A stretch of DNA of 64,000 nucleotides from Paragorgia papillata (taxonomy: Eukaryota; Cnidaria; Anthozoa; Scleralcyonacea; Coralliidae): NCBI GenBank assembly GCA_035771165.1, contig JAWNZC010000409.1, forward strand, positions 930,001 to 994,000. The letters run 5' to 3'. Below the pieces are notes generated by a model. It saw only the letters and a list, made by a program, of their open reading frames with translations. It was not told the origin of the DNA and made no database searches. The position numbers and the translations under genes are program-made. Of the stretch, positions 44,455 to 51,457 are shown in pieces (the first letter of the stretch is position 1; each line of letters opens with the position of its first letter).

Positions 44455-45666
44455 TTAGTAGTTTACACTCTGGAATGCTCCTCCCTGTACTTTTAACAGA
44501 CCATCTGAAAGAATGAAAACATGGCACCTAAGATCTGTTGCTGTCGCCTTTTTCTTAATTTCCAACATGATTCCAGATTGTGTTGTCAAAAGTTTGGTAC
44601 CATCTCCATAGACAGCATTGTCATTAATTGACCGAAGATCAACAACAAGTGCAAACTGGTTTTCTGTAAAGAATTCGTCAGCTTGGATTGTTGGATAGTT
44701 GGTATGTCTGAAAAGTCGCTCAGCCTCTTCAAACAATCTCCGTTTTGGAATGCCTTGGGAGTAAATGCTGTTTGGGACTCCCTCAATGGTAATTTTGACC
44801 CTTTCAATGTTTGGGTACACAAATTCTTCTGATCCTCCTCTTGTCGCTTTTGTAAACAACATTACAACCGCCTTCATACTCTTTCTTGGCAAATTGATGG
44901 TTTCATTAATTAATGTTGAAGCTGCAGCCCATGGTGTGGTTTTCATTAAAGTTACATGTTCAAAGGAAAGTGCACGACCTGCTTGGTATGATGATTCGAT
45001 TTCCTGAACTAAGGAAAAGTTGGTAATGGTTTCATACTCCAACTCAATATTTTCCAAAGAATAACCATCCACAGATTGACTACTTTGGGCCTTCATAATG
45101 GTGGTAGCTTTTGGTAGTGTAATAATATACTGCAAGTCATTTGCCATACTGTGGGGTGCATATAACCCATGATCCTTCAAAATCTTGTCCAACTTGATCC
45201 TCTGTTTTGTTTCATACACAGCCGCATATGTGTCAGCATTGGCATCGTCAGATTTCGAAATAAGTTTTCGCTGGTTTTCTGTTGCAATCCCATCTTCAAT
45301 CATGTTAGCCCTCTCATGTTTGTCCATCCATAGATCCTTGTAAGTCCCCAAAAGACTCTCCCCCGTGTTGTCGTAAACTTTTTCTCCTGCAAATCTGACT
45401 TCCAAACGTTCTTGGAGTTGTTTTGCGAGGTTGTTGTTAAACCACGACTTTGTGTTTTTGTTTTTAAAGTCGAACAGGAGGAACATTTTGTCAGGGACTA
45501 ATGTTGTTCCTGGTTTGAGTTTTGGAATGTGTATGTAAATTACTTCTCCTTCATTGGCAGAATTGGGGTTGAAAGTAATTACATTTCGAGCTCGTTCCCC
45601 AGTTATTGAACTTCTGTGTAACCGGTTATAACCGGGTTCTAATTCAATTTCTCTCTCTGTATTCAT
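44455..45666 (-). CDS. MCP: Major capsid protein, double jelly-roll (403 aa)
   Basis: The sequence follows the Polinton PY/major capsid layout. The N-terminal strand region is NVITFNPNSANEGEVIYIHI; then come MANDLQYIITLPKA and YSLENIELEYETI, and the second jelly roll has FVYPNIERVKITIEGVPNSI, YSQGIPKRRLFEEAERLFR, FALVVDLRSIND and a GIMLEIKKKATA strand. It would form trimeric hexon-like capsomers. Shorter than adenovirus hexon but normal for a Polinton. The start follows atataataaATG. Neighbours (ATPase, penton-like) are the usual morphogenesis partners. Confidence 0.85.
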   Translation of the reverse strand: MNTEREIELEPGYNRLHRSSITGERARNVITFNPNSANEGEVIYIHIPKLKPGTTLVPDKMFLLFDFKNKNTKSWFNNNLAKQLQERLEVRFAGEKVYDNTGESLLGTYKDLWMDKHERANMIEDGIATENQRKLISKSDDANADTYAAVYETKQRIKLDKILKDHGLYAPHSMANDLQYIITLPKATTIMKAQSSQSVDGYSLENIELEYETITNFSLVQEIESSYQAGRALSFEHVTLMKTTPWAAASTLINETINLPRKSMKAVVMLFTKATRGGSEEFVYPNIERVKITIEGVPNSIYSQGIPKRRLFEEAERLFRHTNYPTIQADEFFTENQFALVVDLRSINDNAVYGDGTKLLTTQSGIMLEIKKKATATDLRCHVFILSDGLLKVQGGAFQSVNY

Positions 45667-45695
45667 TTATTATATTAGGGAAAATTTAAAAAGTT

Positions 45696-45941
45696 TTAAT
45701 AGTTATTAAAATATTCATCTTCATCTTCATCTTCAAAATCTTCTGGCATCGAAAGGTCAAAATCTGCCCATAAATGATAACAATGGTTTTCGTTGTAATT
45801 TTTGATATCGTATTTACTGTATAGTAACCAAAGTTTGTACCCTTCATTACTTCCTTTTGAAATTAGATAAATAAGTTTTCCAATATTAAGCCAGTTTTTA
45901 CTTCCAAAGACACATTCTGTTGCATGGGTGGGAACAATCAT
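45696..45941 (-). CDS. Small protein resembling a primase C-terminal (PriCT-like) module (81 aa)
   Basis: NWLNIGKLIYLISKGSNEGY followed by KLWLLYSKYDIKNYNENHCY then HLWADFD resembles the PriCT pattern (W..iG..l....g..lW..wS.....y....c...W) found after primase domains. The 352-aa primase-like protein at 46973 carries its own version. An acidic tail (EDFEDEDEDEYF) ends it. I choose the start at 45941 because it lies on aataaatATG; the longer ORF begins at 45962 without that motif. Possibly a split-off accessory primase module; inference only. Confidence 0.5.
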   Translation of the reverse strand: MIVPTHATECVFGSKNWLNIGKLIYLISKGSNEGYKLWLLYSKYDIKNYNENHCYHLWADFDLSMPEDFEDEDEDEYFNNY

Positions 45942-45996
45942 ATTTATTAAATTCCTATTCATAACAGGATAGGAATTTCGTTTTCTTTGTTAAGAT

Positions 45997-46344
45997 TTAA
46001 AGATCATATTTTGAAAGATCCTTGAAAACTGTTTTTGACTTGGCAACCTTTTCTTTACTTTCTTCTGGCTCTTTCTTCCATTTGGAGTAAGTAATGTAGG
46101 TAGTAATTAAGACTGCCACTGTCCCAATTATTGCACAAGTTGTAGATATGCTTACACCATTTTCTTTTGGCTCTTCTGCTTTCTCTTTTTCAATTCTAGC
46201 TTTTTTCCTTAATTTTGCTTCCTTACTTATTGCGGCAAGTTTTTTACCTTGGGCAACTCTTTTTGGGTTTTTAACATGGCTTGGTGGAGGTGTTTTTGTA
46301 ATGGTTTGTTCTGGTTTTTGTTCCGGTTTTTGTTCTTGTTCCAT
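45997..46344 (-). CDS. Basic single-pass membrane protein (115 aa)
   Basis: The Pro/Gln/Lys-rich N-terminus is followed by KNPKRVAQGKKLAAISKEAK, a 'RV..GKKLA' pattern that I associate with small Polinton proteins. One membrane segment (CAIIGTVAVLITTYITYSKW, about 70-89) and a charged tail follow. Likely cytosol-facing or DNA-facing basic domain anchored in membrane; function unknown. The start follows ccataataaATG. Confidence 0.65.
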   Translation of the reverse strand: MEQEQKPEQKPEQTITKTPPPSHVKNPKRVAQGKKLAAISKEAKLRKKARIEKEKAEEPKENGVSISTTCAIIGTVAVLITTYITYSKWKKEPEESKEKVAKSKTVFKDLSKYDL

Positions 46345-46354
46345 TTATTATGGT

Positions 46355-46680
46355 TTTGTTAAAATTTGTTTGGTAACTAGTTAAAATTTGTTTACACAAC
46401 TAGTTAAAATTTGTTTGACAACTAGTTAAAATTTGTTTGACAACTAGTTAAAATTTGTTTGGTAACTAACTGGAATTTGTTTGACAACTAGTTAAAATTT
46501 GTTTGGTAACTAACTGGAATTTGTTTGACAACTAGTTAAAATTTGTTTGGTAACTAACTGGAATTTGTTTGACAACTAGTTAAAATTTGTTTGACAACTA
46601 GTTAAAATTTGTTTGACAACTAGTTAAAATTTGTTTGACAACTAGTTAAAATTTGTTTGACAACTAACTGGAATTTGTTT
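46355..46680. repeat. 22-bp tandem repeat array (about 15 copies)
   Basis: Unit aactagttaaaatttgtttgac alternates with the variant aactaactggaatttgtttg. In the middle, the two types alternate regularly as a 44-bp higher-order unit. It lies upstream of the 115-aa gene and covers the last codons of the 89-aa gene. Possible origin-like, protein-binding or recombination role; not shown. Confidence 0.9.
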
Positions 46681-46911
46681 AGAAGTTGCTTTCAACCAAT
46701 ATCCATTTGGAAGGATTGTTGTTACGGTTAATGAAAATCTTACACTTGTTTGTTTTGGGAAAAATGTATGGTTAATAAGACTCTTTTCTGTTGTAAATAC
46801 TTTACCACATTTGCATGCGAATTTTCCTGGCAATGTCCATTGAACAGATTTAAAATGCGGACTGAAAACTGGGGTTACAGTGGATTCATATTTTACCGTT
46901 GTTGCTAACAT
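46642..46911 (-). CDS. Small protein with a half zinc finger (89 aa)
   Basis: FACKCGKVFTTEKSLINHTF looks like a C2H2 finger missing one spacing residue and the last His (C-x-C ... H), so metal binding is doubtful. The final ~12 codons are encoded by the 22-bp repeat array, meaning the C-terminus was set by repeat invasion. The start follows ccaaaataaaaATG. Function unknown. Confidence 0.45.
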   Translation of the reverse strand: MLATTVKYESTVTPVFSPHFKSVQWTLPGKFACKCGKVFTTEKSLINHTFFPKQTSVRFSLTVTTILPNGYWLKATSKQIPVSCQTNFN

Positions 46912-46972
46912 TTTTATTTTGGTTTTAAAAATGGTTTCTTTTTTCCAATTTTTAAAAATTATTCAACCAATT

Positions 46973-48031
46973 TTACAAATACAGTTTTATAACTCTTTTA
47001 TGTTTTTTCCTTTTCTCATCAGGAATTAAACTTGCATAATGGATTAATGTTCCCATTGAGAAAGTTGTGTCAACAGGGTTTTCCCAAAATTTGTCGCACT
47101 CACCTTCGTCATATTTTTCAGGACATTTTTGGGAAAATAGGTGCCAAAGATTTTTCCCATATTCTTCTCCATGGGTTTCATTGTACAGTGCGAACCCAAC
47201 AGACTTCCAGGATGTATAATCTTCGGCAACATAATTTGGAATCTGTTCAATATAATCTTTTAACTCTTTTTCATCTTTTTGTTTGTGGTTATCAAAGTTA
47301 ATAATGGTAACATTTTTTTCTTTATGTTCGGTCTCTGGAATGGAAAATATTTTACTAACAGTTGTGTACTCCTTTTTTCTAACGGAAAGTAAAAATATTA
47401 ACTCATGGGCAGAATATTGACTCGCCACATGATCCCTTTTTTCCTCAATAATGTAACTTAAAAGGTAAGGATCTGACTCGGGACTCTTTTTGGAACCATA
47501 CAAAAACCAGTTACCAGCAATGACAGCATTATCAAGTTGGATGGTTGTTTCCTTTTGTACAAGTTCGTTTATATACTGTCTCTCCCTTTGTATTAGCCAA
47601 ACATGTGGAAAATGTAAATGAAAACCATTCTTGTATGTTTTCTTGTCTTCCTTAAAATAACCAGGTTTTTCTAAAACAAAACAGTCCAAGTTTGCCTGGT
47701 CAACAAGAAGTTCTTTTAATATTTTTTGAAATAGTCTTGCCAATTTTAGGACTTTTTTTCCAGAATATAATGGTTTTGGCTCCTTAAGTTTTTTACTTAG
47801 ATCAATGTCAACAATAACGGGACCAATGTCTGTTGTTCTTTCCAAAAGATATTTGTTAAAATTTCCGGATCTTGACAAATATGTGTAGGCTCTTGTATAT
47901 TTATTTAAAAAATCATCTTCATCTTTAACAGAATATGATCGTTTGTTGAAAATATCCATATGTGTAATGTTTTCTTTGCTAAAACTTTCATACAACAAAG
48001 ATGATAATGTGTTTGTTTTAAACTTAGACAT
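46973..48031 (-). CDS. Archaeo-eukaryotic primase-like protein (352 aa), no helicase domain
   Basis: Motif I PVIVDIDLSK (D75, D77), motif II GFHLHFP (H138/H140) and motif III-like WFLYGSKKSPESDPY (about 175-189) match the order and context of virus D5-type/primpol-family AEP primases. A PriCT-like module follows at 262-333 (WKSVGFALYNE ... GKNLWHLFSQKCPEKYDEGE ... FW). Length ends there: the SF3 helicase that usually follows in D5 proteins is absent. I start at MSKFK (48031), because an upstream ATG would overlap the collagen gene; the start follows acaataaaagaaagaATG. It could assist initiation or repair alongside protein-primed pPolB. Confidence 0.6.
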   Translation of the reverse strand: MSKFKTNTLSSLLYESFSKENITHMDIFNKRSYSVKDEDDFLNKYTRAYTYLSRSGNFNKYLLERTTDIGPVIVDIDLSKKLKEPKPLYSGKKVLKLARLFQKILKELLVDQANLDCFVLEKPGYFKEDKKTYKNGFHLHFPHVWLIQRERQYINELVQKETTIQLDNAVIAGNWFLYGSKKSPESDPYLLSYIIEEKRDHVASQYSAHELIFLLSVRKKEYTTVSKIFSIPETEHKEKNVTIINFDNHKQKDEKELKDYIEQIPNYVAEDYTSWKSVGFALYNETHGEEYGKNLWHLFSQKCPEKYDEGECDKFWENPVDTTFSMGTLIHYASLIPDEKRKKHKRVIKLYL

Positions 48032-48053
48032 TCTTTCTTTTATTGTATCTTTT

Positions 48054-49595
48054 TCAATTAATTTTAAGTAAGTTAACTTCAACATCATTGACAATGTAAA
48101 ACAAAAATGTATAGTCATCACCAATAGAACCTGAATAGCTATGCAAAGTTATTTTGGTTCCCTTAATTATGGTTGCAATACCTTCGCAAAATATATGGTG
48201 GTGGCGTTTTTCGTTATAAGTTTTTCCCATGGTTAAAACCCCCAAACTTGGAAGTTTGTTTGCCCTTACTGTTATATCTCCATGGTAAAGATTTGTTTCT
48301 AGATCAAAAAAGGCCCTGTAATTAGTGGAATCATACCAAGAAGATTGTTTACTATTTTGATCAATTTTATGACCATCTGGTTCAAGTGTAAGCCAATATT
48401 TTACTAAAAATTTGCCAGATTCTTCTGCATTAAATTCTATCAAAATGCTTTTGTTGTAAATGGTGTCCCAACTGCCGGCTTTATAAGTCACTCTCCCTTT
48501 TTTTTGATATTTTTTTATTTGCGTAAAATTTCCGGCTTGTCCTGTGGCTCCTGTAACTCCTCTTAACCCTTTAAGACCCCTTTTTCCAGTTGTCCCCTTT
48601 CCTCCTGGCAGTCCTTGAGGACCTTGGTTTCCTTGGTCTCCTTTGGGTCCTTGATCTCCTTTGTCTCCTTTTGTTCCTTGAGGTCCTTGGGGTCCTTGCG
48701 ATCCTGTGTTGCCAGTGGTCCCTTTAGACCCTTGTGGACCCTGGCTCCCTTGTGGTCCCTGGGCTCCTTGTGGGCCTTGTGGACCTGTTGCCCCAGTGTT
48801 GCCCTTGTTTCCTTTTGCACCATCATCGCCAGGATTTCCTTTGTCTCCTTTTTGTGCTGTTGTTCCCGCCATACCTTTGTCGCCTTTGTCGCCTTTGTCG
48901 CCTTTGGATCCCGTTGCACCTGTGGTTCCATGGTCACCTTTGTCCCCCTTTGTTCCTTGTGGACCTGTTGCCCCTGCTGTTCCAAAGCTACCTCTGTCGC
49001 CTTTGTTTCCTTGTGGTCCTCTAATACCAGTATCGCCTTTGTCTCCTTTTGTTCCTTGCAATCCTCGATCGCCTTTGTCGCCTTTGGGTCCTGTATTACC
49101 AACATCTCCCTTATCCCCTTTGTCGCCCTTTTTATGAGCATCTGTACCAGCCATGCCTGTCAAACCTCTATCTCCTTTTGAACCTTTTGGACCTTGATCT
49201 CCCTTATCTCCCTTATCCCCTTTTTGTGCAGCTGTTCCTGTTGGACCTTTTGGCCCTGTTGGCCCTGTTGCACCTCTGTCTCCACTATTTCCTTTGTCTC
49301 CTGTTAAACCTCTTTGTCCTTCCAAACCTTCGTCACCTCTGTCGCCTTTGTTTCCTTGCAGACCTCTATCTCCTTTGGGTCCTGTTGGTCCTGTGGATCC
49401 TGTTGCACCTGTCAAACCTTGGTTCCCTTTGTCACCCTTTAATCCCTTTGGACCTGTTGCACCTGTTAGACCTCTGTCACCCTTGTCGCCTTTTACACCT
49501 GTGTCACCTTGGGGTCCTTGTTCCCCTTGCTCTCCATCTGTTCCTCCTCCTCCATAAGAATAATCTGGGTCATCATATCCATAGTAATAACTCAT
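48054..49595 (-). CDS. Collagen-like fibre protein with C-terminal globular head (513 aa)
   Basis: N-terminus MSYYYGYDDPDYSYGGGG. Gly-X-Y triplets follow almost without break from about residue 18 to 352, rich in GDKGD/GPKG/GPQG, with small interruptions (AQKG, DAHKKG). The C-terminal ~160 residues (from NFTQIKKYQKKGRVTYKAGS) are beta-rich, like C1q/TNF-type trimerising heads. The protein should form a trimeric rod about 100 nm long. The N-terminus is shared with the neighbouring lectin-like protein and probably anchors both to the capsid. Giant viruses carry collagen-like surface fibres. Virion location and receptor binding are inferred. The start follows gataaatAATG. Confidence 0.8.
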   Translation of the reverse strand: MSYYYGYDDPDYSYGGGGTDGEQGEQGPQGDTGVKGDKGDRGLTGATGPKGLKGDKGNQGLTGATGSTGPTGPKGDRGLQGNKGDRGDEGLEGQRGLTGDKGNSGDRGATGPTGPKGPTGTAAQKGDKGDKGDQGPKGSKGDRGLTGMAGTDAHKKGDKGDKGDVGNTGPKGDKGDRGLQGTKGDKGDTGIRGPQGNKGDRGSFGTAGATGPQGTKGDKGDHGTTGATGSKGDKGDKGDKGMAGTTAQKGDKGNPGDDGAKGNKGNTGATGPQGPQGAQGPQGSQGPQGSKGTTGNTGSQGPQGPQGTKGDKGDQGPKGDQGNQGPQGLPGGKGTTGKRGLKGLRGVTGATGQAGNFTQIKKYQKKGRVTYKAGSWDTIYNKSILIEFNAEESGKFLVKYWLTLEPDGHKIDQNSKQSSWYDSTNYRAFFDLETNLYHGDITVRANKLPSLGVLTMGKTYNEKRHHHIFCEGIATIIKGTKITLHSYSGSIGDDYTFLFYIVNDVEVNLLKIN

Positions 49596-49597
49596 TA

Positions 49598-49765
49598 TTT
49601 ATCTTAGTTTAAAAAAGTTTTAAAAGTTTTTGCCCAGTTTTTTCAAATGAAGTTTCCATATTCCTTCATCATATCCTTATTATTTATCTTAGTTTTAAAA
49701 AGTTTTAAAAGTTTTTGTCAAGTTTTTTCAAATGAAGTTTCCATATTCCTTCATCATATCCTTAT
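49598..49765. repeat. 84-bp tandem duplication of the lectin-like gene's 3' end
   Basis: tttatcttagtttaaaaaag, then caaatgaagtttccatattc, then cttcatcatatcctta occurs twice in tandem with about 4 mismatches. The right copy holds the true end of the 274-aa gene; the left copy ends at the collagen gene start and includes its upstream motif. Confidence 0.88.
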
Positions 49766-50552
49766 TAATTTTAACAATCTCGGTTGGCAATAATGGTCCA
49801 TGAACAATTTTAATCCCATAAATTTTCCCTTTCAGTTGTGTACTATTTGATGGGGCTCCAGACAATCTTTTGTTTAAAAATACAGACCCAAATGGACTAC
49901 CTATATCTGCTAAATCCGATTTAAAATCTGATCCTGCCATCTTTTTAGAATTCATGTACACACATGATCCAGTCCCCAACCAATGACAAGAAATTATGTG
50001 TTTGCTAAGAATGCTATGGGGGCCAACAATATTTACTATTTTTTTAGTGTTTTGCCTTACACCACCAATTATCATTTTGGAGTAAGAGTATGATTTAAAA
50101 CTAACATATTTATCATAATTACCATTATCATTCCCAATAAGATAGCACCACTCGTCAGGAGCAGATGTGTCAACAACAGTGCAAACAACAAAAACAGAAA
50201 CATCATTAAACTGCATTTCAGTGTTACAAAATAACATGTAGTTTCCTCCTGTGTTTTCAATGTAATCTATCCCTGGACCAATGGGATCTGAGCCAAATGT
50301 TGGGGCAACGGTTTTGTCATCTTGCCATAAAACAGAGTTTCCTTGTCGTGCTTGGGTTATTCTTCTTTCTCCACTATATATTTCAAATGTTTTAGTGGCT
50401 TTTGTTAAATTAATGTCAAAAACAGTTTTGTAATTTTCGTTATGCAAAGAAAGATTTTTTAATTTTTTTTCAATTTCTTTAATTTTCTTTTCCATGTCAG
50501 AACCATCTTCCAATGATCTTCTCTGTCTGCCATATCCATAATAATAACTCAT
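49728..50552 (-). CDS. Coiled-coil/LamG-like fibre protein (274 aa)
   Basis: N-terminus MSYYYGYGRQRR, identical over the first seven residues to the collagen-like protein. A short coiled coil (MEKKIKEIEKKLKNL, about 20-34) is followed by a beta-rich domain ending GKIYGIKIVHGPLLPTEIVK with INKDMMKEYGNF. That ending resembles concanavalin A/LamG-like domains of viral and phage fibres. It is probably a second, shorter receptor-binding spike using the same capsid anchor. Lectin activity is not shown. The start follows aaataaatAATG. Confidence 0.65.
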   Translation of the reverse strand: MSYYYGYGRQRRSLEDGSDMEKKIKEIEKKLKNLSLHNENYKTVFDINLTKATKTFEIYSGERRITQARQGNSVLWQDDKTVAPTFGSDPIGPGIDYIENTGGNYMLFCNTEMQFNDVSVFVVCTVVDTSAPDEWCYLIGNDNGNYDKYVSFKSYSYSKMIIGGVRQNTKKIVNIVGPHSILSKHIISCHWLGTGSCVYMNSKKMAGSDFKSDLADIGSPFGSVFLNKRLSGAPSNSTQLKGKIYGIKIVHGPLLPTEIVKINKDMMKEYGNFI

Positions 50553-50570
50553 TATTTATTTAAAGTAAAA

Positions 50571-50597
50571 AAATTATAACATTTTTTGTTATAAGTT
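50571..50597 (-). terminator. A5-loop hairpin after the coiled-coil gene
   Basis: On the minus strand, TTATAACA-AAAAA-TGTTATAA lies 39 nt beyond the stop at 50634, just upstream of the lectin-like gene's start. Confidence 0.55.
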
Positions 50598-50633
50598 TTT
50601 GTTAAAAATTTTTGTTTATGTTTGGGATGGTTT

Positions 50634-51215
50634 TTAAAGGCTGTTTTTACCTTCTTCTTCTTCTGGAAACTGACGATCATCATGTTCTATTGCACCGAGT
50701 TCGTCGTAAACTTCTTCTTCTTCATCTTCATCTTCATCTTCAAGTTCAAGTTCAAGTTTATCAGATTCATCTTGTAGTTTTTTAAGTTTTTCATCAAGTT
50801 CATCAGATTCATCTTTAAGTTTTTGTAGTTTTTCATCAAGTTCTTCAGATTCATCTTTAAGTTTTTGTAGTTTTTCATCAAGTTTTTGTAGTTCATCTTC
50901 AAGTTCATCAAGTTTTTCAGATTCATCTTTAAGTTTTTTAAGTTTTTGTAGTTCATCAGATTCTTCTTCTTCATCTTCATCTTCATATTCAAGTTCATCA
51001 GATTCATCTTCAAGTTTTTGTAGTTCATCTTCAAGTTCATCAAGTTTTTCAGATTCATCTTTAAGTTTTTGTAGTTCATCTTCAAGTTCATCAAGTTTTT
51101 CAGATTCATCTTTAAGTTTTTGTAGTTCATCTTCAAGTTCATCAAGTTTTTCAGATTCATCTTTAAGTTTTTGTAGTTTTTCATTTAAACTTTTAATTGT
51201 TTCATTTGAGTTCAT
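50634..51215 (-). CDS. Acidic repeat coiled-coil protein (193 aa)
   Basis: Built from a 17-residue repeat LQKLKDESEKLDELEDE (51-bp DNA repeat), about seven full or partial copies, broken by two acidic linkers (EYEDEDEEEESDE; LELEDEDEDEEEEVYDE). Strong coiled-coil prediction by eye, with no Cys and no hydrophobic segment. It may form a rod or dimeric spacer, or mimic an acidic chaperone. Copy number is likely to vary between insertions because of DNA repeat slippage. The start has ataaaagaacaagaATG upstream. Confidence 0.7.
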   Translation of the reverse strand: MNSNETIKSLNEKLQKLKDESEKLDELEDELQKLKDESEKLDELEDELQKLKDESEKLDELEDELQKLEDESDELEYEDEDEEEESDELQKLKKLKDESEKLDELEDELQKLDEKLQKLKDESEELDEKLQKLKDESDELDEKLKKLQDESDKLELELEDEDEDEEEEVYDELGAIEHDDRQFPEEEEGKNSL

Positions 51216-51253
51216 TCTTGTTCTTTTATTTTTTCCAAAAAAAATAGTTCAAT

Positions 51254-51454
51254 TTAAAAAACTGTGTCATATACTCCTGTTCTAACTAACATTTGGACTT
51301 TTGTTTCGCCTGGGTGTATATAAGTGCAAACTGTTTTAGGGTTTGTACTTTTGTTATAATATATAATGTTTGGTGGTTTACCTGGATATTTTGTAAAACC
51401 TACCCACATACATTCTTTTTTGTCTGGACATAAGTTACTTCGTTTGGTATTCAT
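51254..51454 (-). CDS. Small Cys-containing protein next to the right TIR (66 aa)
   Basis: MNTKRSNLCPDKKECMWVGF, then a PGKPPNIIYY segment and KTVCTYIHPGETKVQMLVRT. Three Cys residues, a mainly beta composition and no signal peptide. The start follows tttaaataaATG directly inside the TIR, so the TIR provides its upstream sequence. Family not recognised. Confidence 0.55.
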   Translation of the reverse strand: MNTKRSNLCPDKKECMWVGFTKYPGKPPNIIYYNKSTNPKTVCTYIHPGETKVQMLVRTGVYDTVF

Positions 51455-51457
51455 TTA

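Noticed and set aside
48563..49612. Overlapping long ORFs in other frames of the collagen-like gene
   Set aside because: Shadows of the Gly-X-Y repeat; only the -frame 48054-49595 has start motif, domain layout and conserved ends.
50687..51184. Met/Lys/Asn-rich 165-aa ORF overlapping the coiled-coil gene
   Set aside because: Frame-shifted reading of the same 51-bp repeat, with no start motif.
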